64,000 nt of DNA, taken from NCBI GenBank assembly GCA_037577475.1, contig CM075183.1, positions 16,811,480 to 16,875,479 on the forward strand, written 5' to 3'. This DNA is from Chaunax sp. Z400 (lineage: Eukaryota; Chordata; Actinopteri; Lophiiformes; Chaunacidae). Shown piece by piece: positions 1 to 42,940 of this stretch (position 1 is its first letter; each line of letters opens with the position of its first letter). The notes beneath the pieces were generated by a model. It saw only the letters and a list, made by a program, of their open reading frames with translations. It did not search any database and was not told where the DNA came from. Both the position numbers and the translations under genes were made by a program.

Positions 1-49
1 TAAATACTGTTTGTGGCCTATCTTAGATGTATCTGTGATTTTATTTCAG

Positions 50-29779
<29,730 letters not shown>

Positions 29780-30575
29780 CAGGAAGAGAAGTCAGGAGAA
29801 AGAGAGGTACCGAGAAAGGCCGGTTTGATCTGTAGGACAAACCTTACAGGGCTGAGCAGAGAAAGAAAGATGAGGAGGCTGACGGAGGAAGACCAGGCAA
29901 TGCAGATGGATCCAGATATGCTTTCATGAGAAAGGGGATCATAGCCAGAGGACTGCTTTTGAACTCGGATATATAAAGAAGTGCCGATGCTCAGGGGGGA
30001 ATGTGGAAAACAGGTGCAAGGAGACACTGAAGGTCATGCAGACCTCAGCTGGACGCGGCGCTGACCCAAGCACTACAAAACAGGATTTATATGCTGCTCG
30101 TCTAAACCAGCGAATGTTACAAAAATATGTCCGGCTGTCAAAACTCAGAAGTTTCCAGAAAAGCTTTTTTATGCTTCCTTTTTCTTTGAAAAACATCAGA
30201 AAAGTTCATCTTAAGTTTAGCAGTCCTGTGTTTAGAATTTATAGTGACGGCGTCCACCTTTTCTGTAAAGAATACCCAAATCCAGAAGAGAAGATCAGGT
30301 CTGGGGTCTGCTATCTATCAGTAATAGACTCAGTTTTCAAAGACATGAGATGCATTATTAGCTGCTGGTGGTGGGCAATTCCATGTGTAATTATTTATTT
30401 GTAATTATTTTTTTAACATATATATTTTTGACACTTACTGTACCCAACATTTTTTCACTGTAACCATTATCTTTATAGCTAAAAGCCAGCGTCTTCTAAG
30501 CATATCATTCTGTGGTGCACCACTTTAAACTATTATTTGAATATACTGAATAAATATATGGATAAACACAGAAAA
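29780..30575 (+). other. arap2: arap2 3' UTR (probable extent)
   Basis: Sequence after the stop to just beyond the first good AATAAA. The exact cleavage site is not visible; other AATAAA hexamers further on (31324, about 31516, about 31738) could give longer UTRs. Confidence 0.6.
30549..30554 (+). terminator. candidate polyadenylation signal AATAAA
   Basis: First canonical hexamer after the arap2 stop, 770 bases downstream, followed by a T-rich stretch (TTATTTCACATTTCTTTATG) within 50 bases. Confidence 0.55.
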
Positions 30576-30599
30576 TAATTCACGATTCTACGTTATTTC

Positions 30600-33500
30600 A
30601 CATTTCTTTATGGTGAAGTCAACTGGATTTTAATTTGTTTTTGCATGCTTATTGTAAAAAAACACACCTCAAAAATATAAAATATTGCTTACCTGGAAGA
30701 GCGTGAGTGATTATGTGCTGATTTAGAGTTAATACAGGTGATACCAGATGCACAGAAATGGATTTCAACATAATTTCAACTTTGAATGTAGTTTAAATGT
30801 CAAATTTACGACTGTGGTGCTCAATCAGAAACGGAGAGATAAATGAACTTGTTCTAAACTGAGAGGAAATAACATTTTGTCATTTCTGTGGAAGTCCAGG
30901 TATACACCTAGCATTCTTGAATAGATTTCCAAAAATTATTTTGAAAACATTTCAATATAAATCATGTCAATGTCTCTGTTAAACCCAGTGGGCACGTTTG
31001 CTTGCATGTGAGTATTTATTATTGACTTTCACTTAAAAAAGAAAACCCTCATAAATTAAAGATAGATGCTGAAAAGAGGGCCATCGCTTCAGCGGCGCAT
31101 ATTAACAATTTCTATTTTTGCCAAAAACTCTGTCTTAAGAGGACTTTTGATGTGTTTCCACAGATATGCAGATGGTGGGAACACTGGAAATACTAGAGGT
31201 GTCAGGGTGTGAGCGTGAAAAAGAAAGAAAGTTTGTCAGTTTTGTACTTTTTATAGCCATGAAACTACAGCTACACCCAAATCCTTATTGCAGAATGTAA
31301 AAACAAAATGTAATAGAGCCATTAATAAAACATTAGAATGAAAGGAGCCTTATCTGATGATGGAAATGAACCTTAAAGAGATAAACATCGGTGTAATTCA
31401 GGTTTATTTTGCATCATGATTGGATTTTTTCCATTCAGTTACTGGTTATTATTATTATTATTATCTGTGTTCTATCTGTATTTTAATATTGCATTAACTC
31501 TCTGCCAGTTCAGATAATAAAACAATCATTTCCTATGTGTAAATAGAGGTTTTTTTAAAAATATTCCATTAGATTTCTCTTACTACTCTGTTGTGTTAAG
31601 ATGGTCTTGGATGCACATGTAGCAACTTAAGCCTATTTGTGGTCTGCTGTGTGAAGATCTTGGGCTAATTTAAATAGAATTACGTCATCATTTTATTCAT
31701 AGAATTCATTAAATTCTTTTTCTCAAGTGAAATGTAAGAATAAACCCACCGACTCGAGTCGCACGCTCTTGTTGAATAATGCATGGCGGTCGGAAAATGC
31801 ACACGTAGGCAACTGTCACACAGGTTCCTCCATGAAAAATTCATATTAACATTTTATTTTCATTATGCCTCACACACCAGCTGCTTGTCCTTTGTTTCAT
31901 GTCCTCATATTCTAATCAGAAAGCCGCCACATTTGTGCATCTGTGGTCCGAGCGTTACTTATTAGGGGCCTTGTTGGAACTGTGCAAAATAATGTCCTCC
32001 TCCCTCGCCTGCATTAGTCATATCACTATGTTCATTGCACTGGAAGGAATGAATACCGTATGTTCCTACTTTATCGACCTGTTGAGTCTTTTTCATACTG
32101 TCTAACCTCTTTTTTTCTGATTTAAGAGAACACACTAATACCTCGTGTACATTATTCAGGATTAAATGTATTTCCTTGTAAAAACACTTTATTACTGACT
32201 TCGGAGTAGTAAAGATAAAAAATACCATTAAAATTATGCGTAAAGCTGTAAATTCATGCCTCCTGACACCATCTCTAGATCCTCTGCACCCGTCGTCTGA
32301 ATGTCACCTGCATGTACATTATTATTATTCATATATAAGCACACCTCACCTCTTCCTTGTGGGAGAGATCCAGGGGAAAACTCTGCTTCTGCTCCTCATC
32401 TTTGGTTTGGACTGCAGCACACGCTCATATTACTTACTTGCTAATTGCCACACCTCTTAGCGTTTTCAATATTTTTTTGGTTGTTAATGTTTCTTTGAAA
32501 TGAATAATTTCTTTTTTTTTCTTGCACCCTTATGTCACCTCACGTCGTTTGTCATCGCTTCGAGCCGGTCATGACATCATCTGCGCCCCCCTTGCCCCTC
32601 TGAGGCCTGCAGTGCAACAAGGTCACCATATGGTAGGAAAGAGTTCCATAAAAAGTTATGCATAGCTATTATACATGTTGACATTGACCGGATCGCTTTG
32701 TTTAGGTAACAGCTTGCGTTGTCTGAAAATAGCTATAATATATTCATTCAAGTACTGTGCAAAGTAAAATTTTTGGGTACCTGTAATTTTAATTTCCTGC
32801 CTTCATCCTCCAGTTTAATACCTCATACTTCCACTGCACACATTGACCACTTTATTAGATGCATCTGCAAAAATCCTAAAGGGTCCAACACATCAGCTCT
32901 GCAATACAGTTAATCTAAATTTTTAGGCCCCATAAAGGTAGATTTTATGGCAAAGCTGTTGTATTTAATTGCACTAGATTTTACAGATGCTCCTCTTTAA
33001 TGCGGCCACTGAGGATTCCAATGATAAACATATTAAATATGACAGAGATAGATGTGAGCTCTGAGTTCACACGGAGAGTGATGACCGCAGCAGTGGGGGG
33101 GCGAGGGGGTATGAAAAAGGAGTGAGCTGATATCTTGGAGAAAAAGGGAGAAAATGACAAGTTATTTCAAAAGAACAGACATGAGCCGTCTGATTGGACG
33201 TGAGATGCTTCTCAATTAAACCCGGAGCCTCTCCGGTCTTTAAAAACAAGACGTGTCAGAGTTAATCTGATGCAGTTTTGAAATGTGGAGGCTATTGATC
33301 AGCCCTTGGCCTTGTGGAAGTGTCCACCGAGGCTGTGATCTGATCTCCCCTCCCGTCTCCCTCCTTCTTTGGTGCTGCTTCACTTTGTCTTCCTCTGTGA
33401 ATAATACAAAAATCAAGGGCAGGCATGAAAGACGGCAGATGAGTGACAGGCCTCAGCATCTATACCGCTTTAGACATCTATATTCTAGTCTGCTGAGACA

Positions 33501-35380
33501 CGGCGGCTTTCTGAAACAAGTGAGCAATTACAATATGCATCCTTTGCAGGCGTATGCCTCATCTCGGTGCTTTTTTTTTTTTAAAGGTAGAGGATTGCTA
33601 TGATACCTTATTAACTTAAAACACACCAGATGTCCATGAGGATAGCGCACAAATCTGAAGTTATCTCCTTTGCTGTGTCCCAGACCGCTGTAAATCAGAG
33701 CAATGGCGCTGTTAGCTCTGACATACTGCAGCTGTATAACATACACATCGAGCCATAGCCCTGCTGATTTGAATTTCCAGAAAGGGTAAGTCTTATTTTA
33801 ATGGACCCATCCATTTTAGCCGCTATAAATAGCTCACTGCATGAAGTCGTCCCACTGCTGGCTGCTATTTTACGCTGATCCACACATTCTGCCCTCTAAT
33901 CTCAATTCTATTAATGTCTTGGATGATATTTACGACACGTGGACCCTCTTAGCCTGACACGGCTGTAAAGTATATGTTCAAACCAGCCAAGCTTTATCTA
34001 ATTAAAAGCCTCTGCAATTGCAATTCAACTGGGATTGAGTCTTTAAAACCTCAATCAGTTTTTTTTTACCCCCTGGGCGAGGGAGGGAGTGGGTCGCCTC
34101 ATAGCTTATAAAGAAGCGAAAGTTAAACATTCCAATTAAATGCTGTTGGAAAATACGCCGTGGATCATTTTAAATTTTTTTCTGTCATCATAATTATAGG
34201 AATATTGCCAGATGGTGGAGGTCAACGCAGTGATAATACTGTACTTGCTGGACTGGACACCTCACGGTCCTGTAACTGAAGCCTGTTCCCTAAGTGTTTT
34301 CACATGACTGTAGGGATAGTTTAGACTATCCATCGACATCGATACAACCACCGTAGAGCAGCGAAGTTTCAAAAGTTTCGACAACAACAAATATGGCGAC
34401 GGCCCATAGTAGGTTGTGATAATGAACCTAGTAAATACAAACCTTGACACCTATAAATAAACTTTAATTTGTAAAATCAGTACATGCCACCTTTTTATTC
34501 CAATATTGATACAATCAGAGCTGGTGGATTCAAACAAACAAAGGCTGGTAAGACAAACATGAAGGTCTTTGTGATGTAAGTGAGGGTTCAGCACCCTCAG
34601 AAAGAGAACTGGTTAGAGAGAGTAGGAAGGAGATGATCAGGCTGCACCTGCGAGTCCTGCGGTCATTTCCATTTAGTCATCCAGTGCAGAGGTGGAATGA
34701 ACAGTGAGGCCGAGATGACCTCTGCAAACCGGCATCCAATGAGCTGCTTTATTTCACTAGCAGGGGACAAAGAGTGGGAATGGGCAGACGTAAGCAGAAG
34801 AAGAAGAACAAGGTGGAAGGAAATGAGTGAGAAAACTGTGACTAATAGAAAAGGCAAGTTGCATACCTGAGCCTTTAACGTAGTAAGACAGAAAGTGCAT
34901 TAGCGGCAGAGGGATAATGCTGGACGAACTCCTGACCCCTCTATCCAGTGTTCCTGTATTGGTTTCTCTTCCTGTGCGGGACCTTGACCACCCTGTTAAA
35001 TCAGGCGGTCAACTCCCTGGAGTGACAAAGCAGCATACCACATAAGACAGTCAGCAATTTGTTGTACGCCATCATGCCCCCTAGCTCCCCAAACCACACC
35101 ATCCCAAGGACACGGATATAGATTGGATACCATTGATTTGAATTGGGGAGACGAGGATAATTTGTTGCCTCATTCGGAGTCCATTATTTATTTATCCCCC
35201 TCTAATCTACAATGCCAGCCCATCCGCAGTAACCTTCATCTCCGGATTGTTTGGTCTAAACTAAAGTTATCAACGCAGATGCATGAAGTTTCTATAAAGT
35301 GGCCGTCCTCTGAAGTTGAGGTGTCCTTGGCTGGTGTTTGGTATCCTTAATATCTGACATAGTGTCTTTACACAATCTTC
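30600..35380. other. intergenic, no gene seen
   Basis: AT-rich unique sequence downstream of arap2. It has a short (ATT)n at about 31447-31464 and a block at 33890-34060 rich in homeodomain-type words (TCTAATTAAAAGCC, GCAATTGCAATTCAA). No splice-bounded coding segment or recognised protein. Confidence 0.65.
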
Positions 35381-35388
35381 AAGCCACC

Positions 35389-35405
35389 AATCAAACAGTT
35401 TGATT
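35389..35405. repeat. 17-base perfect palindrome
   Basis: AATCAAAC A GTTTGATT, two 8-base arms around a single base. Confidence 0.8.
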
Positions 35406-35763
35406 ATCTCATTATTATTACATAAGATACAATTGGTGGTATTAGCAAGTCAATATGAACACCCTGATAATTTGGCTTATTTAAAGGTGTTTTGGGACCA
35501 GAAGTGTTTTTGGTGTCAGAGTTTATACAAAGGTTGCATTCACTTTCTTTTGCAATCATTCCAATATCTTTTTTTCCCCCCAGCAGAATGTCAGTCTCTA
35601 TTGTACCAAATAGTGGACACGACAGGTTCACCAACTTGATAATTTCATTGGCTTCTTCAGCCTCATCAGTCTCAGCAGAGTCATCGGCCACCACCACCAG
35701 TGTCTGGCCTCCAATTGGGGGATTTATCTCACTGCTGCTCAGGGTAAATGCCCCTGGATCTCA
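35404..35763 (-). other. unrecognised open frame, 119 codons
   Basis: Minus-strand frame bounded by stops, with an acidic stretch (VVVADDSAETDEAEEANEII) followed by KLVNLSCPLFGTIETDILLG. The composition is more protein-like than neighbouring shadows, but I do not recognise it and no splice signals or Kozak start are clear. It could be a gene fragment, part of an old repeat, or chance. Confidence 0.15.
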
Positions 35764-36518
35764 GTCTCCCTGACGAGTGTAAACGCCAAAGACTTTCTGA
35801 CAGACTAATTATCACATATCATCTGCTGCGTTAATCAGTTATCTTTTCTTAATTCGCTTACCTCTCCTGATTGAATTGTCATGAGTGAGAGTAGTTTCCT
35901 TTACTCTATGACTCTATGACTTTATGATCTGCTATTGTGTTAGCAATTAGCTTCTTCAACATTCACTATTTTGCTATATATGTCAATAATGGCTACATCG
36001 GCCAAAACTGAGCAGAAATACATAATCCTTCTTGAAAGACGTCATAGGCAGATGGTGCTTTATGCAATTTGTTTCAATCATTATATATCTATATATATCT
36101 ATAGATAGACCGCCTTCATATCTAACTGTAATTCTGCTGCATTCAGCTCTTTGAGCTTCACTGTTTTCAACACTTAAATAACATGTGTGTAAGTCTGAAT
36201 GTGCAATTAGCCTGAGAAAGAAACAATCACACTGTATAATTCATCTTATAATTGATATTAAACGCTTCTATATGATTGAAAAAAAAATCCCGCCTCCTCA
36301 TGTATTTTGACAAGCAGATGAACTCTATCACAATACATATCAAATAAGACCCACACTCTCTCTCTGCAGTCAGGCTGGTCTTTTATCCCTGACAGCGAGA
36401 TAATGACCCTCATTGTTTTTTGAGATTCCCGATTAGCAGAAAAACAACAATGAGTGCTAATTACCACCTGAAGGACTGAACTGACAGAAGCTTCTTTCAT
36501 GGATCTGCAAAACGGTGA

Positions 36519-36535
36519 GTGTGTGTGTGTGTGTG
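36519..36535. repeat. (GT)n short microsatellite
   Basis: GT dinucleotide tract of about 8 units in intergenic sequence. Confidence 0.9.
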
Positions 36536-37424
36536 CGGGTTTGTTTACGTGCATGTGGTTGATTTGCCGCCAGGGGATATAAAAGAGATCGAGATATACC
36601 AAGGGTGAAGGGCAAGTGCTCTGGTGAGACGTGAAAGAGAGGGAAGAGTCAGAAGGGAAGGATGAAAAGAAAGGCAGCGATGATAGAGTTGTTCCAGCTC
36701 ATAGACGTTAACACCAGACACCTCCCTTGACTAGTCTGATCACTGAGCCCAAAAGGAAGAAGGAAAGTTCGCCATCATTGTCAGAAAACACAACATGGCA
36801 TAACACACCACATATTTTCACTGTTAGTAGGGGAGTTTCCAAAAGAGAGATGATTTTATCAGATGAAAAGCTAAGAATGTAACTTAAATGATTTTCATTT
36901 GCACTGCAAATAGAATAGCATGACTGGGGACGCTTACTGAGCTCATTGCACTCATGGTTCCAGGCCAAACTGAATTCATTCACGAGATTTGTAGATTTTG
37001 ATGTCCCTGTTGCTCCGACTTGCCTCCAGCGAAATGTGTCCCAATGAATATTTGATTCAGCTTGATTACCTGTTCGGTTCAATATGGCATGCATAATGAA
37101 GCGCAATGCCGCCACATGTCAGACGCAGCCAAACAGCTCGCCAAAATTAGTTGATGAGCACCTACAAATGGACCTCCAATTCTTTTTAAATGGACGCTGG
37201 TATCGTTTGATCTCTTCCGCTACTGCTGTCGGCTCGATTCCGCCTCTTTCATTGAGTGTCCATTTTCCTAACCAAGTTAAAAGCAAACATCCGATGGAGA
37301 TGCCTCGGAGGACATTGGATTAGGCAGTGGAAATCGGTTAAAGACAGAGCCGTCATCCAGCGTGTGTCCACATTGTCAAATGTCCAATGGATCCCATCTG
37401 CTTTAAGAACGATGGACTTCACAC

Positions 37425-37590
37425 TTTTTTCTTCTTCGGTGTTTCCATACATATTTGTCGTGCCTTGTTTGAATTGTAGCTACGCTGCCCTCAACCATTT
37501 CCGGTGGTTTTGCTCCATTTCGTCCGTCTCGTCTTTATCCGGAAGGCTCCGTCCGTCTCCGTGTCCGTCTTTAAAGTCGAGCATAAACTC
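37425..37590 (+). repeat. dispersed repeat, copy 1 (inverted relative to 59250-59492)
   Basis: Shares TGCCTTGTTTGAATTG, GCTAC-CTGCCCTCAACCATTT, GGTGGT-TTGCTCC-TTTCGTC and the end GAGCATAAA with the reverse complement of the second copy. Probably a non-autonomous DNA transposon; the class is inferred. Confidence 0.75.
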
Positions 37591-37880
37591 CCGAGAAAAA
37601 ATAATTATTCAAGTAGTCATGAAGAAATCTTTTTTTTCTCTTGCATCCCCACAAACATCTTGTGACCCCTCGTTTGGGATCCACTGCTTTAGAGTATATT
37701 AAACATATGTCTAGCTCATCTGACTCACCTCACCATGTTTATTAGACTAAATCCTCCTGTCGTGTGATGTTTTCCCTTTTGTTACTCGCGTTTTCTTTGA
37801 AGCCTGAAAGTTTCATAATGTTTTTCTTATAACTTCCAACTCCAATTGAATGTTTCCTTCCAGCCGTCCTTGGATTAATC

Positions 37881-37883
<3 letters not shown>

Positions 37884-37926
<43 letters not shown>
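37884..37926. repeat. (CT)n microsatellite
   Basis: About 21 CT units in intergenic sequence. Confidence 0.97.
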
Positions 37927-37927
<1 letters not shown>

Positions 37928-38272
37928 ACGAGCCTCTTTTCTGCTTAATTAACATTAGTCGGGGCTTGTTTGTGCAGGCATGCTATTCAGGTCATGAATA
38001 AACTAGGGACTGGAACTGGTTTCCTTTGCATTCTGAGAACTGTTTAGTTCCTCCATATTCATCCTGGCTTATCTGGTGCATTGTCTGCTTGTGTGTGCAG
38101 ATTTGTGTGTGTGTGTGGTTTCCTAATGAATAGTGGAATGCTAATGGTGGTAAAACAGTGATTTCTCCAGCTGATTGGGTGTAATGGATGGTACTCAGAG
38201 CTCCTTCATAATTGATGAGGATGTCTTGTGGATGTCCCACCGCTGTTGTGCATTGAAGGCGGCGTGTGTGCA

Positions 38273-38293
38273 TGTGTGTGTGTGTGTGTGTGT
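38273..38293. repeat. (TG)n short microsatellite
   Basis: TG tract interrupted by CA near its start. Confidence 0.85.
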
Positions 38294-39281
38294 CTTTGGA
38301 GGCGAGATGTTTTGGGGTGGGGCCTGAGATTCCAGAGAAGTCTGTTCTTGTTATTTCTGCAGTAGCTCCTGTCAATTCTTATTAACAGAAGCACGCTCCG
38401 CCGTCTCCATAATGTATGACTGCTTATTGCGGGCGAGAATGGCGTTAGAGGCCCTTATCGAATCAAAAGAAAACAAATGCATAAACTAATTGTTTGCAGA
38501 AGGAGAATGGGATGATTTTTTTTTCTATTTTTCTCATGGCAATAGGAAGAGACAACAGAAAGGGAACGTGGACCCGTCTCAGTACAAGACTGTATATAAC
38601 ATTTTTAGTATTTTCCCTCTTAGTTTGTGTCTGAATATGCAGTAAACAAAAACACAGGCCGACAGCTCACACAGCAGCAGCATTTGAAATAGTCGAAAAT
38701 GCGTGAAGACAGACAGCCAAGGACATTTGGCTCCCACATGTGGCCCGTATAGTACGTAGTCTTTATCTTAATGAGAAAATGGTGTTTGCAGGTCTCTGCA
38801 TACAACATTACAAGACACATATTTCATTAATGTTACCAAGAATGTCGTTACAGACAAAAGGAGGCAGAAGAGAAAGGAGGAAAGAAGGGGGGGAAACTAC
38901 GTTTGCTTGTTTTTATTGAGACAGATACATTTTGAGATGACAAGGTGCAGGGTTATAGTCTGCAGAGGAACGTTATACCCATGTGTTACCTACTCTGTGT
39001 GCTTTTACATCTTTGTGTGCTCATGTGCGTGTGAAAAAACAACAATTGTGACATCCCCGCTGCAGCGCACCTGCGAGGTCCTGGAGCGCCGGCGCACAAA
39101 CCTGCAGATTACCTCGGGGCCCTGCGGGGTCTCCCATCACTCCTACGCAAGCCCCCGCAGTTAAACACATCACACTCACCCGCGCTTCCTTTCCTCCCTC
39201 GCTTTGTGTCCCGTTGTTATGCTTTCATTTTGCATTATCGGACTCCCCCGGCACCTTCAGATCCATCACATTTTTCACTTG

Positions 39282-39498
39282 TCCTCTCTTCTCGCTCCAT
39301 CTTTTCCGTACTTTCCTCTGTTTCCCTTCTCGCTGTTTCCCAGGCGTCGTGCCAACCTGATGCTTCACTCCAACTCTTGCCATCCGTGGCTTTTTGCAAG
39401 CTTTGACAGAAAAATATGCAGGTGAAAATAATGCAAGAATTACAGGGTAGATATTGGTTGAAAAAATGGAAAAATAGCCAAACAGACCCTGTAAAGGA
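39282..39498 (+). repeat. tandem duplication, unit A
   Basis: Starts TCCTCTCTTCTCGCTCCATC and ends GCCAAACAGACCCTGTAAAG. The same order of words recurs in unit B, 12 bases further on. Unit A carries an extra CCCTTCTCGCTGTTT and about 60 extra bases in its second half. Confidence 0.85.
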
Positions 39499-39510
39499 GA
39501 AGTTTGAATA

Positions 39511-39648
39511 TCCTCTCTTCTTGCTCCATCTTTCCTATACTTTCCACTGTTTCCCAGGCGTCTTGCCAAACTGATGCCTCACTCCAACTCCATCCATGGC
39601 TTTTGTAAGCTATTGGTTGACAAATTGCCAAACAGCTCCAGTAAAACA
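39511..39648 (+). repeat. tandem duplication, unit B
   Basis: Starts TCCTCTCTTCTTGCTCCATC, contains GTTTCCCAGGCGTC and CTTGCCAAACTGATGC, and ends GCCAAACAGCTCCAGTAAAA. A diverged, shorter direct copy of unit A. Confidence 0.85.
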
Positions 39649-39759
39649 GAACAAATGAGCAAGTTTTAAAAGTCGAATTTAGGAACAACCAGAAGGGCCC
39701 TGCTAATCTAATATGGAGAATATGAAGAATTTGCACAGTACTGTCTTGATAAATGTCCG

Positions 39760-39990
39760 ATGGGGTGGCGCAGTGGGTTCTGGGTTTGAATCCAGACCTG
39801 GAGCCTCTCTGTGTGGAGTTTGCATGTTCTCCCCCATGTTTGTTCCTGTTCCATGGGGGCTCCAGCTTCCACCCACATTCCAAAATCATGCAAGATTGGT
39901 GAATTGGTGACTTTAAATTGCCCATGCTTGTTTGTCTCTCTCTGTGTCAGACCTGTGATGCAAAGGATAAACGGTTATAGAAAATAGATG
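39760..39990 (+). mobile_element. V-SINE-like retroposon, sense
   Basis: GGGGTGGCGCAGTGGGTTCT then GGGTTTGAATCC (B-box-like) form a shortened tRNA-like head. CTCTGTGTGGAGTTTGCATG TTCTCCCCC is the V-SINE central domain, followed by TTAAATTGCCCATG and an end GGTTATAGAAAATAGATG. The part between the A-box region and the B-box is deleted. Confidence 0.85.
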
Positions 39991-41323
39991 CTCAGTTTCA
40001 CAGGAAGAACAGCTTCGATAACAGCTCATAATCAATGATCTGTGGGCTTTCCAAAAAAAAAAAATAGAATATTATATTTGCAGGCTATACAGGGCTGTGA
40101 TGTAGTCCACACTTCAAGTCTTGTAGCAATACTGGTTCTCCAATGTCAGTCAGCAAATGTCATGGGAAAATCCATCCTGTAAGCTTCACTTTTTATCCTC
40201 TTTTCTTAAATTACAGCATGGCAGCCTCAATATCATGATAGTTTATATTTCAATAAACAAAACGTATTAATTCTAATGTAATTTGACTGTAGTCTGTGGT
40301 GTGATTGGAGAGCACAGAGTTCATTTTCAGGTCTAAAGACGGAGGTACTTTGTTCATTATATGGGAAAGCAGAAATGGTCTGAGAGCCAATATCAATGGA
40401 CTGAAAGAATAAAGGCATGTTTTAAGAGCATAAAGGGCCCTTGTCTCTTCTGGTTTCAAGTTGTGGTCTGTAATTACGCCATCATAATCGTCCTATAAAA
40501 ACTTTGCCTTTGCAAGCAGCTTCCATTGTTTCAACAATCTGCAGGTCAAAGGTGGCTTTTTATTTATCAACCGTTGGCTTTTTAACAAAAGAACTTTGTC
40601 AAAAGCAGGGCAGTCGAGAGAGCGAGAGAGAGCGGCAATTACAAAACTGCTGTGTAACAGCTGAGTCGTCATAAATGGAAGGTAATAAGAGGAGAGGCTA
40701 AAAGCTTGGATAAGAAAGAGGAAAGTCAACTCTGCAGCCGAAGCTAGGGGAAAACAGATTAAACCAAGAAATGAGCAAACTCACACTGAAAGAATGGAAG
40801 ATTGTGTTTCATTCTCCTCACTTATGGAAAAAAAAAATCAATTTAGAAAAACTTGTAGGGAAATTCAATAGTTGCTTTTTTTTTTGCAGCCAAGCGTTTG
40901 CAATAGCAGCAAATATCATCAGCAGGAAGGCCAGACATCCAATGAAAGAATTCCGTTATTGATGACAGGAGATGAAACGGATCCCTGTCAATACTATTCA
41001 ATTTCATCCATACTCTGTTTGCAGCCAGCTGCAGTGAAAGAAGTAATGACCTAAAAACAGGACAGTATTAGCTATTGGCATGCCAAGAAATTAATCTTAT
41101 AAATTAGATCAACTTTGCCCTTTAGTCTTCTTCACTTTAAATTTACAGTACTGTAAAGTGTAATTGGTCTGAGCTTCGTCAGATAAAATTGACCCGAGAG
41201 GATTTAAGTGTTGAAAGGGAGGCAAGAGCAAAAACATGAGTCAGACGTAGTGATGAGATCAAAAAAGTTTGAGCAATGATGTGAAATTGGAGTTAGAATA
41301 TAGCAAATACAGCAGCATATGAC

Positions 41324-41344
41324 TTTTTTTTTTTTTTTTTTTTT
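41324..41344. repeat. poly-T run
   Basis: 21 consecutive T; possibly the inverted poly-A tail of an old retroposon, though nothing recognisable follows. Confidence 0.85.
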
Positions 41345-42367
41345 GACAACCGTTCTGGGTCCTGACTTTCAGACAGATATCAAATGTGTCCCCGAACGGT
41401 GAAATGCTTTCATGATCCACTACGTCTGCTCAAATTGAATCTGCTCTGCTCCTTCCCTCTGCTCGTAATAAGGAGGAAAAACAGGTTCGACACGACAGAG
41501 ATGAAAATGTACACATTTGCATCTGGGACGCGCATTGTAAATGCAGACGAAACACATGTTTCATGAAACACTTGATTATATCTGCGGAGGATAACTTCTC
41601 CCACTGCTTCCATATAATCAGCGGGGGTGGAGTGTGTATTTACACCTCCTTTAACATTCAGTATTCTGTTAGATTGTAATGAGTGTCATGGGGACTCATT
41701 TATAACATAAATCTATGTGATCTATGAAAAAATCGATCTCAATGTTTCTATGAAAATATAAGAGCCTGGTATAAATTACCATTTTTTATCCAAGATTCAA
41801 ATACTGCATCTGTGTTTTCATTTATTTTATTATTTCACATCACGGCATGGTAGAATTTCACCGACTCCTATCGGTGGTCGCAGGGGACGCTGATCTTTTA
41901 GAATAAAAAGTATTTGGACGTAAATTTCTCCCCGTATTTATTTGCTGTATTTTGCATTTTTTAACATGAACGGGTCAAATTTAGGTCAAAAGCATCCAGG
42001 AGAGTTCCAAGTAGAAGAAGCGAATAACTTCTGCAACAAAGTCAAGTAATATGTAAATAATTAACAAGTGTTTTATTGTATAATAAGACAAACTCCACAC
42101 ATCGGACTCCTAAACAGGCCAAAGACGAACCACAAACTGTATTTGTCCGCAATTATATGGCCAAGTGTGAGACGTTAGGATTCAGTGAGGGTGCTGGCCT
42201 GTTCCCTTGTCTGTACACTCTGTGGTTGTATCTTGTTTGCTGTATAGTTCTGCTGTGGCTGATCATGTGGAACCCAGACTGGAGCGCTGGCCACGTTGTG
42301 TGTGCTGTCATCTCAGATGTGCACAGAACATTGAGGAGTCACAGATCACTACCCCTCAGGGACAAGG

Positions 42368-42371
<4 letters not shown>

Positions 42372-42412
<41 letters not shown>
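42372..42412. repeat. (GT)n microsatellite
   Basis: About 20 GT units in intergenic sequence. Confidence 0.97.
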
Positions 42413-42415
<3 letters not shown>

Positions 42416-42814
42416 AAACTGGTTATTTTCCTTGTCACGTACTTCTGACCTACCTCTTTCAGTCTTGCTGTCAACAGACTCGCCTGGCAACCATTCCCTG
42501 ACCAGCTGAAATCACATGAGCACATTTCCTCACCATCACCATGCAGTGCTATGTGCTCCTTGTGCCTTGTAAGGGCGTCCGGCTCCCAATTTTCCGACTT
42601 ATTCACCTGATAAATTTTCCTTCCAATACTTCTTCATCCACAAAGTTACTTAGGGAGAGTGTGTCACTATTATTAGTTTTCATTTATTGAGTAACATTTG
42701 GAGGAAAGCTGCACACATTGATATTTTATGCAAATAAAAGGTGTAAAGTGTTTCTGGCAGAGACAAACCCACAGAAAATTGTCTGCCATCTCTTTAGTTC
42801 AAGTGTTTTAGGCC

Positions 42815-42940
42815 ATGTTTACGCGGCAACGGTTTTCTTTCTGCGTTCTGCGTTCACGCGACAACGTTTTGGAAATGATCCTCGTCCACACAGACCTACA
42901 AAAACGAGTGAAAACGCTGTAGTATGCATGCCAGGGCAGT
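42815..42940. repeat. possible non-autonomous DNA transposon fragment
   Basis: Contains CCATGTTTACGCGGCAACG, GCGTTCACGCGACAACGTTTT, and GAGTGAAAACGCTGTAGTAT with TGCATGCCAGGGCAGTAGATG. These words recall a family of fish repeats with the ACGCGACAACG motif. Recognition is from memory; ends not defined. Confidence 0.45.

Noticed and set aside
30003..30404. Plus-strand open frame of 133 codons after the arap2 stop
   Set aside because: It lies in the 3' UTR, starts without a good ATG context, and has no recognisable product. The arap2 end just upstream resembles the known C terminus.
37256..37702. Plus-strand open frame of 148 codons
   Set aside because: Half of it is the dispersed repeat also present inverted at 59250-59492. 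The similar peptide in both places only reflects shared repeat DNA.
39440..39925. Minus-strand open frame of 161 codons
   Set aside because: It runs antisense through the V-SINE and part of the tandem duplication, so it is a repeat-derived shadow.
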